The position numbers were made by a program, and so were the translations under genes. Under the pieces are notes generated by a model. It ran no database searches. It had not been told where the DNA came from and saw only the letters and a program-made list of their open reading frames with translations. A stretch of DNA of 64,000 bases from an uncultured Bacteroides sp. GTDB taxonomy: Bacteria; Bacteroidota; Bacteroidia; Bacteroidales; Bacteroidaceae. Shown here in pieces: positions 27,294 through 36,968 of this stretch. The DNA is taken from NCBI RefSeq assembly GCF_963677715.1, contig NZ_OY782495.1:2594001-2658000 (forward strand), read 5' to 3'. Each line of letters opens with the position of its first letter. The stretch's first letter is position 1.

Positions 27294-28118
27294 TCAATCG
27301 GCATTGAGTGTATAGCGCTTAAATGCAGTGGCAGTAAGACCTTTGCTTGAGCTGTCTAAGAACTGAGCTACTGTCAATTTAGTGTCTTTTACATATTCTT
27401 GTTGAAGTAAACAAACTTCCTTATAGAATTTATTTATACGACCCATTGCAATTTTTTCAATCATATTTTCGGGCTTTCCTTCTTCACGTGCTTTATCTGC
27501 AGCGATTTCTTTCTCGCGGGCAAGTATATCAGCCGGAATGCTTTCAGCATCTATGGAAATAGGATTCATTGCAGCAATTTGCATAGCAACTTCGTGCGCA
27601 ACTTGTGCATCTACGCCTGCTTGGTTGAACGATACTATGGTTGCCAGCTTATTTCCCGGATGAATATACACAGAAGTAGTAAGTCCTTCAACAAATCCAT
27701 ATCCATCTAATTCCATCTTTTCGCCTGTGATGCCAATACGACCAACAATAGCATCTGCTACAGTAGATTTGCCCATTGGAAGGGCTTTTACGGCCTCAAT
27801 ATCAGTGCTTTTGTTTGCTATTGCTAAGTCAAGAATCTCCGTGGTAAGTGCCACGAAATCTGAGTTTTTTGCTACAAAGTCAGTTTCACATTTCAGTGCA
27901 ATGATAGCAGCAAAATTTCCTGCGGCTTTTGCAAGCACACAGCCTTCTGAAGCATCGCGATCAGAACGTTTGGCTGCAACAGCCTGTCCTTTTTTACGAA
28001 TAATCTCCATTGCTTTTTCAAAATCGCCTTCAGCTTCATTCAAAGCGTTTTTGCAATCCATCATACCAGCACCTGTCATTTTTCGAAGGTGGGTAATATC
28101 TGCCATTGTTACAGCCAT
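27294..28118 (-). CDS. tsf: Elongation factor Ts
   Basis: EF-Ts recycles EF-Tu by exchanging GDP. The 274-residue product begins MAVTMADITHLRKMTGAGMMDCKNAL and has the EF-Tu-contacting CETDFVAKN motif near residue 78. Its length is close to the E. coli protein and, from memory, about 55 residues shorter than EF-Ts of well-known Bacteroides, which carry an insert before the C-terminal part. It is the last gene of the operon, 114 bases after rpsB. Confidence 0.97.
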   Translation of the reverse strand: MAVTMADITHLRKMTGAGMMDCKNALNEAEGDFEKAMEIIRKKGQAVAAKRSDRDASEGCVLAKAAGNFAAIIALKCETDFVAKNSDFVALTTEILDLAIANKSTDIEAVKALPMGKSTVADAIVGRIGITGEKMELDGYGFVEGLTTSVYIHPGNKLATIVSFNQAGVDAQVAHEVAMQIAAMNPISIDAESIPADILAREKEIAADKAREEGKPENMIEKIAMGRINKFYKEVCLLQQEYVKDTKLTVAQFLDSSSKGLTATAFKRYTLNAD

Positions 28119-28232
28119 ATTATTTGGGTTTGGTAGTTAGTAGTTGGAATTCGAGAATCAAAATTTTGTAGCACAACTCACAAAATAGATTGGTTTACCA
28201 CAAAAGCCTGACTCTCTTTATCTCTTTTTAAG

Positions 28233-29072
28233 TTAAGCTTCTTCGTCTCCTTTTAAGAAAGCTGCAGCTTTTGCAGCATTAATTGCTTCCTCGTCGGATT
28301 TATCAAGTCTTGCTTTAGTAGGTCTTCTTTTGCCTTTGGTTGCAGTAGGAGTTTCGCCAGCTGCTTCCATATCTATTTTCTCAACCTTTCTTTCTTCAAG
28401 TCCTTCTTGCATAGCTAAGCAACAAGCTTCAAGAATAACCTCGATCGATTTTGTTGCATCGTCGTTTGCAGGGATTACAAAATCAATGTCTGCAGGGTTG
28501 GAGTTTGTATCGACTATGGCAAATACGGGAATTCCTAAGCGGTTAGCTTCACGAACTGCTATATTTTCTTTCATTACGTCGATAACGAACAGAGCCGATG
28601 GAAGGCGAGTCAGGTCTGCGATAGAACCTAAAGTCTTGTCTAATTTAGCGCGTTGACGTGAAATTTGAAGAATCTCTCTTTTTGAAAGATTTGAATAGGT
28701 GCCATCGCTGGTTAGTTTATCGATAGTAGTCATCTTCTTTACCGCTTTTCGAATGGTAGGGAAGTTAGTTAGCATACCACCCGGCCAGCGTTCGATGACA
28801 TAAGGCATGTTTACAGAGGCAGCTTTATCAGCCACGATCTGCTTAGCTTGTTTTTTAGTAGCAACAAAAAGTACTTTTTTACCTGATTTTGCAATTTGTT
28901 TTAAAGCATCTGCAGCTTCATCTATTTTTGCAACAGTTTTGTGAAGGTCAATGATGTGAATACCATTGCGTTCCATAAAAATATAGGGAGCCATTGAAGG
29001 GTTCCACTTCCTCTTAAGGTGTCCGAAGTGACAACCGGCTTCCAATAATGTATCGAAATCTGTTCTTGACAT
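28233..29072 (-). CDS. rpsB: 30S ribosomal protein S2
   Basis: The 279-residue S2 begins MSRTDFDTLLEAGCHFGHLKRKWNPSMAPYIF and has the signatures FVATKKQAKQIV, RWPGGMLTNFPTI and the GIPVFAIVDTNSNP segment. The last 45 residues form a charged, low-complexity tail. A 120-base leader separates it from rpsI; no terminator was recognised there. Confidence 0.98.
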   Translation of the reverse strand: MSRTDFDTLLEAGCHFGHLKRKWNPSMAPYIFMERNGIHIIDLHKTVAKIDEAADALKQIAKSGKKVLFVATKKQAKQIVADKAASVNMPYVIERWPGGMLTNFPTIRKAVKKMTTIDKLTSDGTYSNLSKREILQISRQRAKLDKTLGSIADLTRLPSALFVIDVMKENIAVREANRLGIPVFAIVDTNSNPADIDFVIPANDDATKSIEVILEACCLAMQEGLEERKVEKIDMEAAGETPTATKGKRRPTKARLDKSDEEAINAAKAAAFLKGDEEA

Positions 29073-29192
29073 TTTTTTATTCTTTAATCGTTTACTTTCT
29101 TTTTTGTTATTTTAAACCAACTGCCGGGTAGCCTAAGGAGTCCCAGTAGTTTAGATTCTAAACGCTTTTCTACTCTAAGAGTCCGACATTCA

Positions 29193-29579
29193 TTAACGTT
29201 TACTGAACTGGAATCTCTTGCGAGCTTTGGGACGACCCGGTTTCTTACGCTCAACAGAACGAGGATCACGTGTCATAAAGCCTTCAGAGCGAAGGGCTGA
29301 TTTATCTTCAGGGTTAATTTTAACCAGTGCGCGGGCAATTGCTAAACGCAAAGCTTGAGACTGGCCAGTAAAACCACCACCGCTCAAATTCACCTTTATA
29401 TCATACTTCTCAGCAGAATCAAGTTTGTTTAATGGTTGTTTCACTACATACTGAAGAATAGTTGATGGGAAGTACTGCGCAACATCTCTCTTGTTGATAG
29501 TAATCTTTCCTGTACCTTCGCTTACGAATACGCGGGCAATAGCACGTTTACGTCTGCCTAATGCATTTACTACTTCCAT
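29193..29579 (-). CDS. rpsI: 30S ribosomal protein S9
   Basis: The 128-residue S9 begins MEVVNALGRRKRAIARVFVSEGTGKITINKR and has the LSGGGFTGQSQALRLAIARAL signature and the KPGRPKARKRFQFSKR tail that reaches the P-site tRNA. Six bases separate it from rplM. Confidence 0.98.
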   Translation of the reverse strand: MEVVNALGRRKRAIARVFVSEGTGKITINKRDVAQYFPSTILQYVVKQPLNKLDSAEKYDIKVNLSGGGFTGQSQALRLAIARALVKINPEDKSALRSEGFMTRDPRSVERKKPGRPKARKRFQFSKR

Positions 29580-29585
29580 TATATA

Positions 29586-30047
29586 TTATTTAAGTAAGTT
29601 TATATCAATTGATTTAGGAGTTTGGGCCTCGTGTTTGTGTTCTTTACCTGCATACACATACATGTTACCTAGTAGTTTGTCTCCAAGTTTGTTTTTAGGA
29701 AGCATACCCTTAACTACTTTTCTGAGTAGTTTATCGTCTCCGTTAGGTTTTGCTTGCAAACGGGCCGGAGTAATTGCTCTCTGACCACCGGGGTATCCGG
29801 TATATGAGAGATAAATTCTATCATTCCATTTGTTTCCAGTTAATTTTACTTTGTCTGCATTGATGATAATTACGTTATCACCGCAGTCCACATGAGGAGT
29901 AAAGTTTGGCTTGTACTTGCCTCTCAACAGTTTCGCAACTTTAGCGCCCAGACGTCCCAGAGACTGGTCTGTAGCATCAACAATAACCCATTCTTTGGTT
30001 ACAGTCGCTTTGTTTGCAGAAATGGTCTTGTAACTTAAAGTATCCAC
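29586..30047 (-). CDS. rplM: 50S ribosomal protein L13
   Basis: The 153-residue L13 has the N-terminal WVIVDATDQSLGRLGAKVAKLLRGK segment and the signature KGMLPKNKLGDKLLGNMYVYAGKEH. It is an early 50S assembly protein. It starts the operon, about 119 bases downstream of a near-perfect Bacteroidetes promoter. Confidence 0.98.
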   Translation of the reverse strand: MDTLSYKTISANKATVTKEWVIVDATDQSLGRLGAKVAKLLRGKYKPNFTPHVDCGDNVIIINADKVKLTGNKWNDRIYLSYTGYPGGQRAITPARLQAKPNGDDKLLRKVVKGMLPKNKLGDKLLGNMYVYAGKEHKHEAQTPKSIDINLLK

Positions 30048-30172
30048 TCTTAATTTGTTTTTAAAATATTACTACTAAAAAAATCCTCACCACTTATCAG
30101 TCTTCCCCGGACAAAGGAAGGCTAACTCGCTATGAATTAATCTCTTATCCTTTTGAGATAATAATCGGCTTG

Positions 30173-30203
30173 CAAAATTACGGCTTTTCTTTGACTTGGC
30201 AAA
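30173..30203 (-). promoter_or_regulatory. Promoter of the rplM operon
   Basis: On the minus strand, TTTG (30200-30203), an exact 19-base spacer, and TAATTTTG (30173-30180) match the Bacteroidetes TTTG-N19-TAnnTTTG promoter at every defined position. The transcript would begin near 30166, giving a leader of about 119 bases. The rest of the 30048-30476 gap holds no gene. Confidence 0.8.
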
Positions 30204-30379
30204 CTATTTTTATCTTTTTTTGGTTTCATCTGCTTGATACACAACCGTCAAACCTGTTTTTGTGAATGTTGGGATAACAAGATATAAGAAAACAGGGATT
30301 GTGATAAAATGAGATGTGTAATTCTTGTTTGTACCGTGTGTTGTTTTAGAGCAATGAAGATGGTGTTGTGAGTAAAAGA

Positions 30380-30428
30380 AAACGAGGTCATTTTTTCAGA
30401 GTAGAACTCTTAAAAAACAACCTCGTTT
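30380..30428 (-). terminator. Terminator hairpin after asnS
   Basis: AAACGAGGT (30380-30388) pairs with ACCTCGTTT (30420-30428), with further pairing of TTTTTT and AAAAAA inside the stem and a small inner AGT/ACT pair. It lies about 50 bases beyond the asnS stop. Confidence 0.65.
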
Positions 30429-30476
30429 AGACTTTTATCCTTGCTCAGGGAGCTATTTACTTTGCTCTATGATGCA

Positions 30477-31880
30477 TTAGAAATCAGCGTTATGCGGAGT
30501 ACGAGGGAATGGTATGACATCCCGAATGTTTGTCATGCCGGTAACAAAGAGCAATAAGCGTTCAAATCCCAATCCGAAGCCTGAATGCGGTGCTGTGCCA
30601 AAACGGCGGGTATCCATATACCACCAAATATCTTTTTCCGGTACCCCCATTTCATTGGCACGGCGACTCAACTTCTCATAGTTTTCTTCACGTTGTGAAC
30701 CTCCGATAATTTCACCAATTTTCGGGAAAAGAACATCCATGGCCCTAACTGTCTTTCCGTCTTCATTCTGTTTCATATAGAATGATTTTATTTCTTTCGG
30801 ATAATCGGTCAGAATTACCGGGCATTTAAAATGTTCTTCTACTAAATAGCGTTCATGCTCGGCAGCCAGGTCGGCTCCCCAGAAAACAGGGAATTCAAAT
30901 TTATGGCCGTTGGCAACTGCTTCCTCTAGGATTTTGACTCCTTCGGTATAAGGCAGGCGAATAAAATCATGGGAGAGGATGAGATTTAAACGTTCGATAA
31001 GTTTTTTGTCGAACATGTCATTTAGAAATTGAATGTCGTCTATGCAATTATCGAGCGCCCACTGAATACAATATTTAATAAAATCTTCGGCTAATTGCAT
31101 GTTCTCTTCTATCTCATTGAATGCTACTTCCGGTTCAATCATCCAGAACTCTGCTAAATGCCTGGGCGTGTTTGAATTCTCGGCACGGAACGTAGGCCCA
31201 AATGTATATATGGATCCCAGAGACATTGCAGCCAGTTCGCCTTCGAGCTGACCGGATACTGTTAAACTGGCTTGTTTGCCAAAGAAATCATTTTCATAAT
31301 CTATAGCACCGTTTTTATCTTTCTTCAGATCATATAAGTTCATCGTTGTAACCTGAAACATTTGCCCGGCTCCTTCGCAATCGGAAGCGGTAATGATTGG
31401 TGTATGAAAATAAAAGAAGCCTCTTTCATGGAAGAATTTGTGTATGGCAATAGCCATGTTGTGTCGGATACGAAAGACTGCCCCAAATGTGTTGGTGCGA
31501 GGGCGAAGGTGTGCTATTTCACGCAAGAACTCTAATGAATGGCCTTTTTTTTGCAATGGATACGAGCTATCACAAGCACCGAGTACTTCTATTTGGCGAG
31601 CTGATATTTCTACTTTCTGTCCCGACCCTACTGATTCTGCTAAAACGCCGTTTACGCTTAAACATGCTCCTGTCGTAATCAGTTTTAGCATCTCCTCGTC
31701 GAAGTTAGCCAAATCGGCTACTATTTGCACATTATTTATTGTAGAACCGTCATTTAATGCTATGAAATTAACCTGCTTGCTTCCTCTGCGGGTACGCACC
31801 CATCCTTTTACATTGACCATGGTGCCAAAATCATTACGTTTTAGCAAGTCAACAATTTTTGTTCTACTAATTTTTTCCAT
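30477..31880 (-). CDS. asnS: Asparaginyl-tRNA synthetase
   Basis: The 467-residue class II synthetase has an N-terminal OB-fold anticodon-binding domain ([25 protein letters not shown]), the motif 2 region [21 protein letters not shown] and the motif 3 sequence [15 protein letters not shown]. AsnRS rather than AspRS is indicated by the lack of the bacterial AspRS insertion domain and by motifs such as [12 protein letters not shown]. It charges tRNA-Asn in the cytoplasm. It follows the pseudouridine synthase gene by 82 bases. Confidence 0.97.
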   Translation of the reverse strand: MEKISRTKIVDLLKRNDFGTMVNVKGWVRTRRGSKQVNFIALNDGSTINNVQIVADLANFDEEMLKLITTGACLSVNGVLAESVGSGQKVEISARQIEVLGACDSSYPLQKKGHSLEFLREIAHLRPRTNTFGAVFRIRHNMAIAIHKFFHERGFFYFHTPIITASDCEGAGQMFQVTTMNLYDLKKDKNGAIDYENDFFGKQASLTVSGQLEGELAAMSLGSIYTFGPTFRAENSNTPRHLAEFWMIEPEVAFNEIEENMQLAEDFIKYCIQWALDNCIDDIQFLNDMFDKKLIERLNLILSHDFIRLPYTEGVKILEEAVANGHKFEFPVFWGADLAAEHERYLVEEHFKCPVILTDYPKEIKSFYMKQNEDGKTVRAMDVLFPKIGEIIGGSQREENYEKLSRRANEMGVPEKDIWWYMDTRRFGTAPHSGFGLGFERLLLFVTGMTNIRDVIPFPRTPHNADF

Positions 31881-31962
31881 AAAACGATTTTATATATTGT
31901 TTGCATATAACAATGAAGAGTGATTTTTATTCACTCTTCATTACTTGTTGTTTTCTTAGTTA

Positions 31963-33390
31963 TTATTCAAAAGAACCCATTCTAAGGAAATTAACTTCTT
32001 GCTCCGTCAAATAACGCCATTCGCCCCGACGTAGCCCTTTTTTTGTTAAGCCGGCAAAGTATACGCGATCAAGTCTCATTATCTTATAGCCAAGAGATTC
32101 AAAAATACGGCGAACAATTCGGTTCTTCCCGGAATGAATCTCAATGCCTACCTCGTCACGTCTTACTTCATCCGAATAGCTGATTTCATCGGCATGAATT
32201 TCGCCGTCCTCTAGTTGAATGCCGGCGGCTATTTGGTCCATATCATGTTTTGTTACATTTTTGTCAGTATATACATGATATATCTTTTTCTTTAGAAACT
32301 TTGGATGTGTTAGTTTCGAAGCTAAATCGCCGTCGTTGGTTAGTAGAAGCACACCGGTAGTGTTACGATCTAAGCGACCAACGGGGTAAATGCGTTCGTC
32401 GCATGCTCCCTTTACCAAGTCCATAACCGTGAGACGTGCCTGAGGGTCATCAGATGTTGTCACACAATCTTTAGGTTTATTGAGTAATACATATACTTTG
32501 CGCTCTATAGAAACTGATTCTTCATGAAATTTAACCAGATCAGTGCGCTTAATTTTAGTTCCTAATTCGGTAACAATTTCACCGTTGACAGAAACTATAC
32601 CCGCTGTTATAAATTCATCGGCTTCGCGGCGAGAGCATACTCCTGCATTAGCAAGGTATTTATTCAGGCGAATCGGTTCATTAGGGTCAGCAAATTGTTC
32701 CTTATATTCTATTTGCTTCTTCTTGCTGTATTTGGCATTCGGATCATAATCGTTTGTACGGCGAATAGGTCGAGAGAAACTCTGTGATCTGTTATCGCTA
32801 GAGTTAGATCTCGGACGAAACGAATGATTATCATCTCCGCCTCTTTCATTAGGCGAGTTTCTGTATCCCGTATTTGGGCGATTGCTCGGTTGCCACGGCT
32901 TACGTTCTTCACTATTGTTTCTCCATGGTTTATCTTCTCTGTTAAAAGAACGTTGCGGACGATCACTGCGGTTAGCATTAGAAGACTCGTTATCCGGACG
33001 ATTGATCCTCGGGCGATACGGGCGATCTCCTTCTTCGCGGTTATAAGGACGTGCAGGTCGATCGGTATTACCTTCGCGGTTGTATGAAGGGCGTACGGGA
33101 CGATCACTTCCCTCACGGTTATACGGGCGATTCGGACGATCTCCTCCTTCACGATTATATGGGCGCGCAGGGCGATCATTATTAAATTGAGGACGATAGT
33201 CTTGGCGATTGTTACCATAAGTGCGTCCTTTCTGACCTTCACGATCATTGTTTCCACCTCTGTTAAAGGATGGTCTGTTGTCATCCCGACGGTTATAACC
33301 GTCTCTATTAAAAGATCTTTCACCATCACGGCCGGCGTCTCTCTTCTCTTCTTTAGAGTTTTCACGCCCATTCTCATTTTCTGTGTTCAT
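31963..33390 (-). CDS. RluB/RsuA-type rRNA pseudouridine synthase with long basic tail
   Basis: Residues 240 to 475 form a standard RluB-family enzyme: an S4 RNA-binding domain (IRLNKYLANAGVCSRREADEFI) followed by the catalytic domain with the aspartate in YPVGRLDRNTTGVLLLTNDG. The likely product is a pseudouridine in 23S rRNA helix 90. The first 235 residues are low complexity, rich in Arg, Asn, Gly, Asp, Pro and Tyr, with repeated PYNREGxDRPxRP units (five imperfect copies). Such tails are seen in other Bacteroidetes members and may bind RNA nonspecifically. Which rRNA site is modified cannot be told. Confidence 0.88.
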   Translation of the reverse strand: MNTENENGRENSKEEKRDAGRDGERSFNRDGYNRRDDNRPSFNRGGNNDREGQKGRTYGNNRQDYRPQFNNDRPARPYNREGGDRPNRPYNREGSDRPVRPSYNREGNTDRPARPYNREEGDRPYRPRINRPDNESSNANRSDRPQRSFNREDKPWRNNSEERKPWQPSNRPNTGYRNSPNERGGDDNHSFRPRSNSSDNRSQSFSRPIRRTNDYDPNAKYSKKKQIEYKEQFADPNEPIRLNKYLANAGVCSRREADEFITAGIVSVNGEIVTELGTKIKRTDLVKFHEESVSIERKVYVLLNKPKDCVTTSDDPQARLTVMDLVKGACDERIYPVGRLDRNTTGVLLLTNDGDLASKLTHPKFLKKKIYHVYTDKNVTKHDMDQIAAGIQLEDGEIHADEISYSDEVRRDEVGIEIHSGKNRIVRRIFESLGYKIMRLDRVYFAGLTKKGLRRGEWRYLTEQEVNFLRMGSFE

Positions 33391-33462
33391 TTCTATTCTA
33401 ATAAAATTGTAACTACTACTGACCTCACGGCCTGATATCTAAACTTCTATTTGGCAAAGGTT

Positions 33463-34809
33463 TTAAACCCCTGTGTACGTATGCGGAGTAATACTTCGCA
33501 ATTCATTTTTTATATTATCACTAACGTTGAGTCCTTCTATAAATTCTTTGATTGAATTTTCTGTTATTGCTTGATTGGTACGTGTCAATTCTTTCAATGC
33601 TTCGTACGGATGCGGATAAGCTTCGCGACGTAGAATTGTTTGAATGGCTTCGGCCACTACACTCCAGCAATTATCCAGATCACGGTAAATAGCTGGTTCG
33701 TTAAGCAACAATTTACGCAATCCCTTCAATGAACTCTGTACTGCAATTACTATATGTGCAAACGGAACGCCTGCATTGCGCAACACGGTTGAATCGGTTA
33801 AGTCTCTTTGCAAACGGGAAACGGGAAGTTTTGCGGCTAAATGCTCTAATACGGCATTGGCCATTCCCAAATTACCTTCGGCGTTTTCAAAGTCAATTGG
33901 ATTCACTTTATGAGGCATGGCGCTCGATCCTATTTCTCCGGCCTTTATCTTCTGCTTAAAGTATTCCATCGAAATGTATTGCCAGAAATCACGGTTCATA
34001 TCAATCATTATCGTATTTATGCGCTTCATTGCATCAAAAACGGCCGAAAGACTGTCGTAATTCGAAATCTGTGTCGTATATTCTTCGCGTTCCAATCCTA
34101 ACTTATCGGAAACAAAGCGATCACCAAATGCTTTCCAATTGTATTCGGGATAGGCTACGTGATGCGCATTATAATTTCCGGTAGCACCTCCGAATTTAGC
34201 TGTTATCGGACAAGCTTTCAAAACTTTAATCTGGCGGTCGAGCCGATAGACAAAGACCATGATTTCTTTCCCCAAACGGGTAGGAGAGGCCGGTTGTCCG
34301 TGAGTTTTTGCCAACATTGGTATTTTGTCCCACTCGGCAGCATAAAATTTCAATTGCGCTACTAATTCTTCAACAAGTGGGAAGTAAATTTGTTGCAGCG
34401 CTTCCTTAATTGATAAAGGGATTGAAGTGTTGTTTATGTCCTGAGAGGTAAGCCCGAAATGAATAAATTCTTTAAATTCATCCAGTCCACCCAATTTATC
34501 GAATTCTTCTTTTAAAAAGTATTCTACTGCTTTTACATCATGATTTGTAACGCTCTCTATATCCTTGATACGTTGTGCATCGGCTTCCGAAAAATGAAGA
34601 TAAATGTTCCTTAAAGACTTGAATATATCGGGGTTGAATCCTTTAAGTTGGGGCAGAGGAAGTTCACACAGAGTAATGAAATACTCTATCTCTACTTGCA
34701 GCCGGTATTTAATCAGTGCAAACTCAGAAAAAAATGCGGCTAAAGGTTCGGCTTTGCCTCTGTATCGGCCATCAATGGGAGAAATGGCCGTTAATAGATC
34801 AAGTTTCAT
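33463..34809 (-). CDS. purB: Adenylosuccinate lyase
   Basis: The 448-residue protein is a fumarase/aspartase-superfamily lyase that acts twice in purine synthesis, releasing fumarate from SAICAR and adenylosuccinate. It starts DLLTAISPIDGRYRGK and has the family signature GSSAMPHKVNPIDFENAEGN near residue 290, with the catalytic serine in the flexible loop. THGQPASPTRLG holds a catalytic histidine. It lies in line with rluB and asnS but 72 bases upstream. Confidence 0.96.
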   Translation of the reverse strand: MKLDLLTAISPIDGRYRGKAEPLAAFFSEFALIKYRLQVEIEYFITLCELPLPQLKGFNPDIFKSLRNIYLHFSEADAQRIKDIESVTNHDVKAVEYFLKEEFDKLGGLDEFKEFIHFGLTSQDINNTSIPLSIKEALQQIYFPLVEELVAQLKFYAAEWDKIPMLAKTHGQPASPTRLGKEIMVFVYRLDRQIKVLKACPITAKFGGATGNYNAHHVAYPEYNWKAFGDRFVSDKLGLEREEYTTQISNYDSLSAVFDAMKRINTIMIDMNRDFWQYISMEYFKQKIKAGEIGSSAMPHKVNPIDFENAEGNLGMANAVLEHLAAKLPVSRLQRDLTDSTVLRNAGVPFAHIVIAVQSSLKGLRKLLLNEPAIYRDLDNCWSVVAEAIQTILRREAYPHPYEALKELTRTNQAITENSIKEFIEGLNVSDNIKNELRSITPHTYTGV

Positions 34810-34837
34810 ACGTTCTTTTAAGATAATTATCAGGTTG

Positions 34838-34845
34838 CAAAATTA
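34838..34845 (-). promoter_or_regulatory. Possible purB promoter (-7 box)
   Basis: TAATTTTG on the minus strand, 29 bases before the purB start, fits the TAnnTTTG box. No good TTTG was seen at the expected distance upstream. Confidence 0.35.
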
Positions 34846-34960
34846 AGTCTTTTTCCTGATTAATAAGGTATAAGGGGGAAGAAAGTTTGTGTAAGGGTAA
34901 AAAAGGTGCTATGGTTTCACTGAAAAAAAACATACGGGCATTGCCTTTATTTTATCAGCA

Positions 34961-35001
34961 AATAACATATAATGTAATGCCCCATTACATTATATGTTAT
35001 T
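34961..35001. repeat. Perfect 19-base hairpin between ABC permease and purB
   Basis: AATAACATATAATGTAATG (34961-34979) is followed by CCC and by its exact complement (34983-35001). It lies 32 bases beyond the permease stop codon. The stem is AT-rich and has no long T run, so it may be a terminator, an operator or a small repeat element. Confidence 0.7.
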
Positions 35002-35033
35002 CGGATAAGAATATATGTAATCGTTATCTTCTT

Positions 35034-35990
35034 CTATCTTGGTCTAATCTCTCTTCGCATGAATGAAATATAAGATAGCGCAAAACAGACGACAGTGGCT
35101 GCGATAAGTCCCGTGAGTTGAGGCCAGACAATCAATAAGCTTTGTCCGAGTGGTAACGGACTCGGTATGGCTCCATGCATCTGCTCCATTGTGAGTGGCC
35201 CTAAACTACGAACTGACGGCATTAATAATGTTGTTGTCGCTTCGTTGAAGAGTTCACTTGGGGCAAATTGCGATAAATCGAGCATAAATCTCTGATAGCT
35301 CATTATTTGTTGTGTGGTTGCTGTTACCGGAGGAACTAAAGCTTTTCCGATCAGATTGATAATCATGCCGTAGAATACACTGAAAAACAGCCACATGGCT
35401 ATACAAGCCAAAGCTGATGTTGCCGCCTGGCGGAACTGCACGGAAAAGAAGATAGACAGATTAAGCCAAAAGGCTACATAGAAGATACTGATTGCAATAA
35501 AGAAAATAATGCGCAAAAACTCTTCGGGAGTGGGGGGGATGCCGATAGCAATAAGACCAAACCCCATCACCAGAAATCCTAATGCAAAGAGCATGACGCT
35601 TATCACAACTAATGCTCCCAGAAACTTGGCGTTGATTAAGTAATCGCGATGAATAGGCTGCGACATGATCCGACTAAGCGTTCCTTTGTTCTGCTCTGAA
35701 TTGATGGCATCAAACCCTAGGGCTATTCCCAGTAGCGGGCCCAGAAAACTGATGAAAACAATGAAGGGAGGCAAGGTGCCGTCGGAAATGGAGAATAGCT
35801 TTAAGAAGAAAAACGAACCGTCGGGGTCATTGGGCTTAATGGCTGCACTGAAGTTCGTTAATGCAGTATAAAGTGATCCCATACAGGTGAAAGCAATGAT
35901 AGCAATCAGTATGATAAATCGCCAACTTCGCACATGATCTGAGATTTCTTTACTAACAATAATCCAGAAAGGGTGAGTAGTTTTATTCAT
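35034..35990 (-). CDS. ABC-2 type transporter permease
   Basis: The 318-residue protein has about six hydrophobic segments: one after the N-terminus (WRFIILIAIIAFTCMGSLYTAL), several in the middle, and one at the C-terminus (LLIVWPQLTGLIAATVVCFALSYISF). A long extracytoplasmic loop precedes the second. The arrangement is that of ABC-2 export permeases such as NosY/CcmB-like proteins. It overlaps the ATPase gene by 8 bases and must work with it. Substrate unknown. Confidence 0.85.
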   Translation of the reverse strand: MNKTTHPFWIIVSKEISDHVRSWRFIILIAIIAFTCMGSLYTALTNFSAAIKPNDPDGSFFFLKLFSISDGTLPPFIVFISFLGPLLGIALGFDAINSEQNKGTLSRIMSQPIHRDYLINAKFLGALVVISVMLFALGFLVMGFGLIAIGIPPTPEEFLRIIFFIAISIFYVAFWLNLSIFFSVQFRQAATSALACIAMWLFFSVFYGMIINLIGKALVPPVTATTQQIMSYQRFMLDLSQFAPSELFNEATTTLLMPSVRSLGPLTMEQMHGAIPSPLPLGQSLLIVWPQLTGLIAATVVCFALSYISFMRREIRPR

Positions 35991-36966
35991 GGTCTTTACC
36001 TCCTTCGAAATAGCGATTATAAATATCGTCGAGGCCGTGTTCCTTCTTTTGCAGATAATTTAAACCGGCACCCCACGTAACAATAACTTTAGCAATCTCG
36101 GAACTCATATCCCGCATGCATCCAATATGGAATATGTCCTTTTCCAGATGTACATCTATAACTCCGTCCATCTTTCTCAGAAGTTCTTCCAATTCTTTGT
36201 CTTGGCTCGCTTTCCATTGTAAATCGGTTGTTTTAGAAGAATAGCAGATGCCTGCCTCAACAACAACCGGTTCGCCCGAGAACAACTCTTTGGATAGAGA
36301 AGGAATATCGCCTTCAGCCAGCAGATTTCCGCTAACAAATAGCCCGACCCTGTCGCAAATTTGCTGTACCTGATGCAAGTGATGTGAAGAAAACAATACG
36401 GTAAGCCCTTCTTCCCTACTCAATTGCAGAATAAGATCCATAAATTCGCGCACTCCCGAAGGGTCAATACCCGAAGTCGGTTCGTCGAGGATAATCACTT
36501 CCGGTTGTTTTATCAATACATCTGCCAGTCCGAGGCGTTGCCGCATTCCGCGAGAATATTTTCCTGTTTTCTTTTTTGTGTCGTTCGGCAGGCCGACGCG
36601 AGAGAGTAATAACTCTGCTTTTTCTTTGGCTTCTTTTCGGCTAAGACTGTTTAATTGGGCTGTATATATAAGGTTCTCAATCCCTGTGCGATCATCATAA
36701 AAGCCCACATCTTCGGGCAAATACCCCACTCTTCTCTTTACTTCTATCGGATGGGTCGTCGAATCAATATCGCAAACTCTGACAACACCTGTCGTTGGAT
36801 CAGTAAGTCCTAACATCATCAAAATAGTAGTAGACTTCCCCGCCCCGTTTGGGCCGAGTAACCCGAATATTTCACCTTTTTTTATTGCTAAGTTAAGATT
36901 ATTGACAGCAGTAAAAGAACCGTATTTTTTTGTTAGTCCGATAAGTTCGATGATAGGTGAATCCAC
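35983..36966 (-). CDS. ABC transporter ATP-binding protein
   Basis: The 327-residue ATPase has Walker A LGPNGAGKST near residue 39, a variant signature KYSRGMRQRLGLAD, and Walker B VIILDEPTSGID. The C-terminal 90 residues form the extra domain common in ABC-2 exporters. The frame is open to 37050, but the GTG at 36964-36966 (VDSPIIELIGL) is preferred: GGAAGGAGG precedes it, and it lies 2 bases beyond the stop of the upstream NEW3 gene, so translation of the two is probably coupled. Confidence 0.92.
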   Translation of the reverse strand: MDSPIIELIGLTKKYGSFTAVNNLNLAIKKGEIFGLLGPNGAGKSTTILMMLGLTDPTTGVVRVCDIDSTTHPIEVKRRVGYLPEDVGFYDDRTGIENLIYTAQLNSLSRKEAKEKAELLLSRVGLPNDTKKKTGKYSRGMRQRLGLADVLIKQPEVIILDEPTSGIDPSGVREFMDLILQLSREEGLTVLFSSHHLHQVQQICDRVGLFVSGNLLAEGDIPSLSKELFSGEPVVVEAGICYSSKTTDLQWKASQDKELEELLRKMDGVIDVHLEKDIFHIGCMRDMSSEIAKVIVTWGAGLNYLQKKEHGLDDIYNRYFEGGKDHE

Positions 36967-36968
36967 GC

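Noticed and set aside
32709-33377. Long alternative frame of 222 codons on the minus strand
   Set aside because: It overlaps the repetitive tail of the pseudouridine synthase in another frame; repeat-rich, Arg-rich DNA keeps several frames open, and the product looks like no protein.
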